Below are positions 62,111 to 64,000 of a stretch of DNA of 64,000 nt, piece after piece. The stretch spans positions 124,001-188,000 of the forward strand of contig JAPZRO010000006.1 of NCBI GenBank assembly GCA_027531395.1, written 5' to 3'. The stretch is from Porphyrobacter sp. Lineage in GTDB: Bacteria > Pseudomonadota > Alphaproteobacteria > Sphingomonadales > Sphingomonadaceae. The notes under the pieces were generated by a model, which was given only the letters and a program-made list of their open reading frames with translations, was not told the origin of the DNA and ran no database searches. A program made the position numbers and the translations under genes. Every line of letters starts with the position of its first letter. The first letter of the stretch is position 1.

Positions 62111-62156
62111 GCCCGCGCTTCGCTGACGAAAAGCTACGCTCAAGCGTCGCGCGGGC
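62111..62156. other. Intercistronic stem with nested hairpin
   Basis: GCCCGCGC (62111-62118) pairs with GCGCGGGC (62149-62156), with inner ACGCT-CA-AGCGT. Confidence 0.45.
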
Positions 62157-62190
62157 TGAATTGATCATTCCCATCTGAGAGGACTAACCA

Positions 62191-62976
62191 ATGGAAGTTT
62201 CTGCCAATACCCCCGCCGTCGTCACCGGCGGTGCCTCGGGCCTCGGTGCGGCGACCGCCCGCGCGCTGGCTGCCAAGGGCGCCAAGGTCGCGATCTTCGA
62301 CATGAACGAGGAAAAAGGCGAGGCCCTCGCAGCCGAAATCGGCGGCATCTTCTGCAAGGTCAACGTGACCAGCGATGAAGACGTCGACGCCGGTTTCGCC
62401 AAGGCGCGTGCCGCCCACGGCCAGGAGCGCATCCTGGTGAACTGCGCGGGGATCGGCAACGCGATCAAGACTGCTAGCCGCAGCAAGGAAGACGGCTCGA
62501 TCAAGCATTTCCCGATCTCGGCCTTCGATTTCGTGATTCAGGTCAACCTGATCGGCACCTTCCGCTGCATCGCCAAGTCGGCGGCGGGCATGATGACTCT
62601 CGATCCGATCGACGAGTTCGGCGAGCGCGGCGCGATCGTCAACACCGCCTCGGTGGCCGGTGAAGACGGCCAGATCGGCCAGGCGGCCTACTCGGCCTCC
62701 AAGGCCGGCGTGATCGGCATGACCCTGCCGATCGCCCGCGACCTGATGAACGAGGGCATCCGCGTCAACACCATCCTGCCGGGCATCTTCGACACCCCGC
62801 TGCTCGCCGCCGCGCCGCAGAACGTGCGCGACGCGCTGGCCGCATCGGTGCCGTTCCCCAAGCGCCTCGGCCTGCCGGTGGAATATGCCAAGCTCGCCAT
62901 GACCATGATCGAGACCAGCTACTTCAACGGCGAGGACGTGCGCCTCGACGGCGGTATCCGGATGGCGCCGCGCTAA
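62191..62976 (+). CDS. SDR family oxidoreductase (3-hydroxyacyl-CoA dehydrogenase type)
   Basis: [27 protein letters not shown] motifs. Confidence 0.9.
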   Translation: MEVSANTPAVVTGGASGLGAATARALAAKGAKVAIFDMNEEKGEALAAEIGGIFCKVNVTSDEDVDAGFAKARAAHGQERILVNCAGIGNAIKTASRSKEDGSIKHFPISAFDFVIQVNLIGTFRCIAKSAAGMMTLDPIDEFGERGAIVNTASVAGEDGQIGQAAYSASKAGVIGMTLPIARDLMNEGIRVNTILPGIFDTPLLAAAPQNVRDALAASVPFPKRLGLPVEYAKLAMTMIETSYFNGEDVRLDGGIRMAPR

Positions 62977-63000
62977 GTCCAATTCGCTTCAGCCGAATTG

Positions 63001-63037
63001 CCGCCCTCCGCGTTGTCTGGCGCGGGGGGCGGTTTCG
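63001..63037 (+). terminator. Probable rho-independent terminator
   Basis: CCGCCCTCCGCG-TTGTCTGG-CGCGGGGGGCGG-TTTCGTTT, one G-T wobble. Confidence 0.65.
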
Positions 63038-63241
63038 TTTCGGGCTTCCGTCGCGCTGGCCTGCCTGCCGCTTTCCTACATCCGGGCGTGCCCGTAAGCT
63101 TGCCGGCATGTCCAACGTGCGCCCCAGCCTGCGACTTCCCCTGTCAAAATCGTGCGCCTGCGCGAGGCTTGTTTTCGTCTTCTGGACAGTGTCTCATGTG
63201 TCTCCAACAGGCCAGAAGATGAACGGCGAGGAGATGAACCC

Positions 63242-64000
63242 ATGAGCGCATACACCCAGATCATCGTCGACAAGGCGGACGGCATCGCCACCATCACGCT
63301 CAACCGTCCCGACAAGATGAACGCCTATACCCGCACCATGGGCGAGGAGATCATGGCGGCGATGGACGATATCGACGCCGATGACGCGGTGCGCGCGGTG
63401 ATCTTCACCGGCAGCGGGGAGCGGGCGTTCTGTGCGGGTGCCGACCTCACGCCCGAGGGCGGCGGGCAGGTGTTCTCCGATCCGACCGAAGTGTCCGACC
63501 TGTCCGATCCCAAGGTGCGCGACGGCGGCGGGCTGCTGACCCTGCGGCTGTTCGAATCGAAGAAGCCGCTGATCAGCGCCTGCAACGGCGTGGCGGTGGG
63601 CGTGGGCGCGACGATGCAGCTCGCCATGGACATCCGTCTTGCGAGCAGCACCGCGCGTTACGGCTTCGTCTTCGCCCGCCGCGGGATCGTGCCCGAGGCC
63701 GCCTCGAGCTGGTTCCTGCCGCGCATCGTCGGCATCAGCCAGGCGCTCGAATGGTGCTATACGGGGCGCATCTTCGACGCCGAGGAAGCCAAGGCGGGCG
63801 GGCTGGTCCGTTCGATCCATGCGCCTGAAGACCTACTGATCGCTGCGCGCACGCTCGCGAGCGAGATTGCCGAGAACACCTCGGCGATCTCGGTGGCGAT
63901 GACGCGGGCGATGATGTGGCGCCTCTCCGCAACCGATCACCCGATGGAAGCGCACAAGATCGACAGCCGCGCGATCTACCGCCTGTCGCGCGGGGCCGAC
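63242..64000 (+). CDS. Enoyl-CoA hydratase/isomerase family protein (truncated by window end)
   Basis: MSAYTQIIVDKADGIATITLNRPDKMNAYT..., CNGVAVGVGATMQLAMDIRLAS; reading frame open to the last base. Confidence 0.93.
   Translation, partial: MSAYTQIIVDKADGIATITLNRPDKMNAYTRTMGEEIMAAMDDIDADDAVRAVIFTGSGERAFCAGADLTPEGGGQVFSDPTEVSDLSDPKVRDGGGLLTLRLFESKKPLISACNGVAVGVGATMQLAMDIRLASSTARYGFVFARRGIVPEAASSWFLPRIVGISQALEWCYTGRIFDAEEAKAGGLVRSIHAPEDLLIAARTLASEIAENTSAISVAMTRAMMWRLSATDHPMEAHKIDSRAIYRLSRGAD

Overview
GC-rich (alpha)proteobacterial chromosomal window, probably Sphingomonadales/Erythrobacteraceae-like (inference from TonB-receptor content, cbb3 operon layout and acs-crbRS context). Genes are dense; no rRNA, tRNA, CRISPR array, transposase or prophage was recognised. 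Main blocks: (1) ~1-16.2 kb, an unusual electron-transfer locus: outer-membrane beta-barrel, translationally coupled decaheme c-type cytochrome with C-terminal LVIVD-like repeats, CpdA-like phosphoesterase, FHA-TM-decaheme cytochrome fusion, b-type-cytochrome-like membrane protein, a fusion of flavin oxidoreductase + two cNMP-binding domains + multi-[4Fe-4S] ferredoxin, a TPR (CcmI/NrfG-like) protein and a TPR-CHAT protease. This is my best candidate for an undescribed system (a cyclic-nucleotide/phospho-regulated transmembrane electron conduit). (2) gdhA, hemN and a complete ccoNOQP-GHIS (cbb3 oxidase) operon, including ccoS (absent from the ORF track) and GTG-initiated ccoQ, with an FNR/Crp-type regulator, OmpW, two perfect FNR boxes and one degenerate box. 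(3) A perfect 16-bp parS site (TGTTTCACGTGAAACA) inside a 26-bp palindrome at 29005-29030, suggesting proximity to the replication origin. (4) DcaP-like porin, acs, and a CrbS/CrbR-like acetate-switch two-component system, plus an MHS-family MFS transporter. (5) M16 peptidase, penicillin-acylase family protein, clpB with an RpoH-like promoter containing an inverted repeat. (6) Two large TonB-dependent receptors, an S9 peptidase, a methyltransferase and two 2OG-Fe(II) oxygenase-like proteins. (7) Thiolase, SDR and a truncated enoyl-CoA hydratase.
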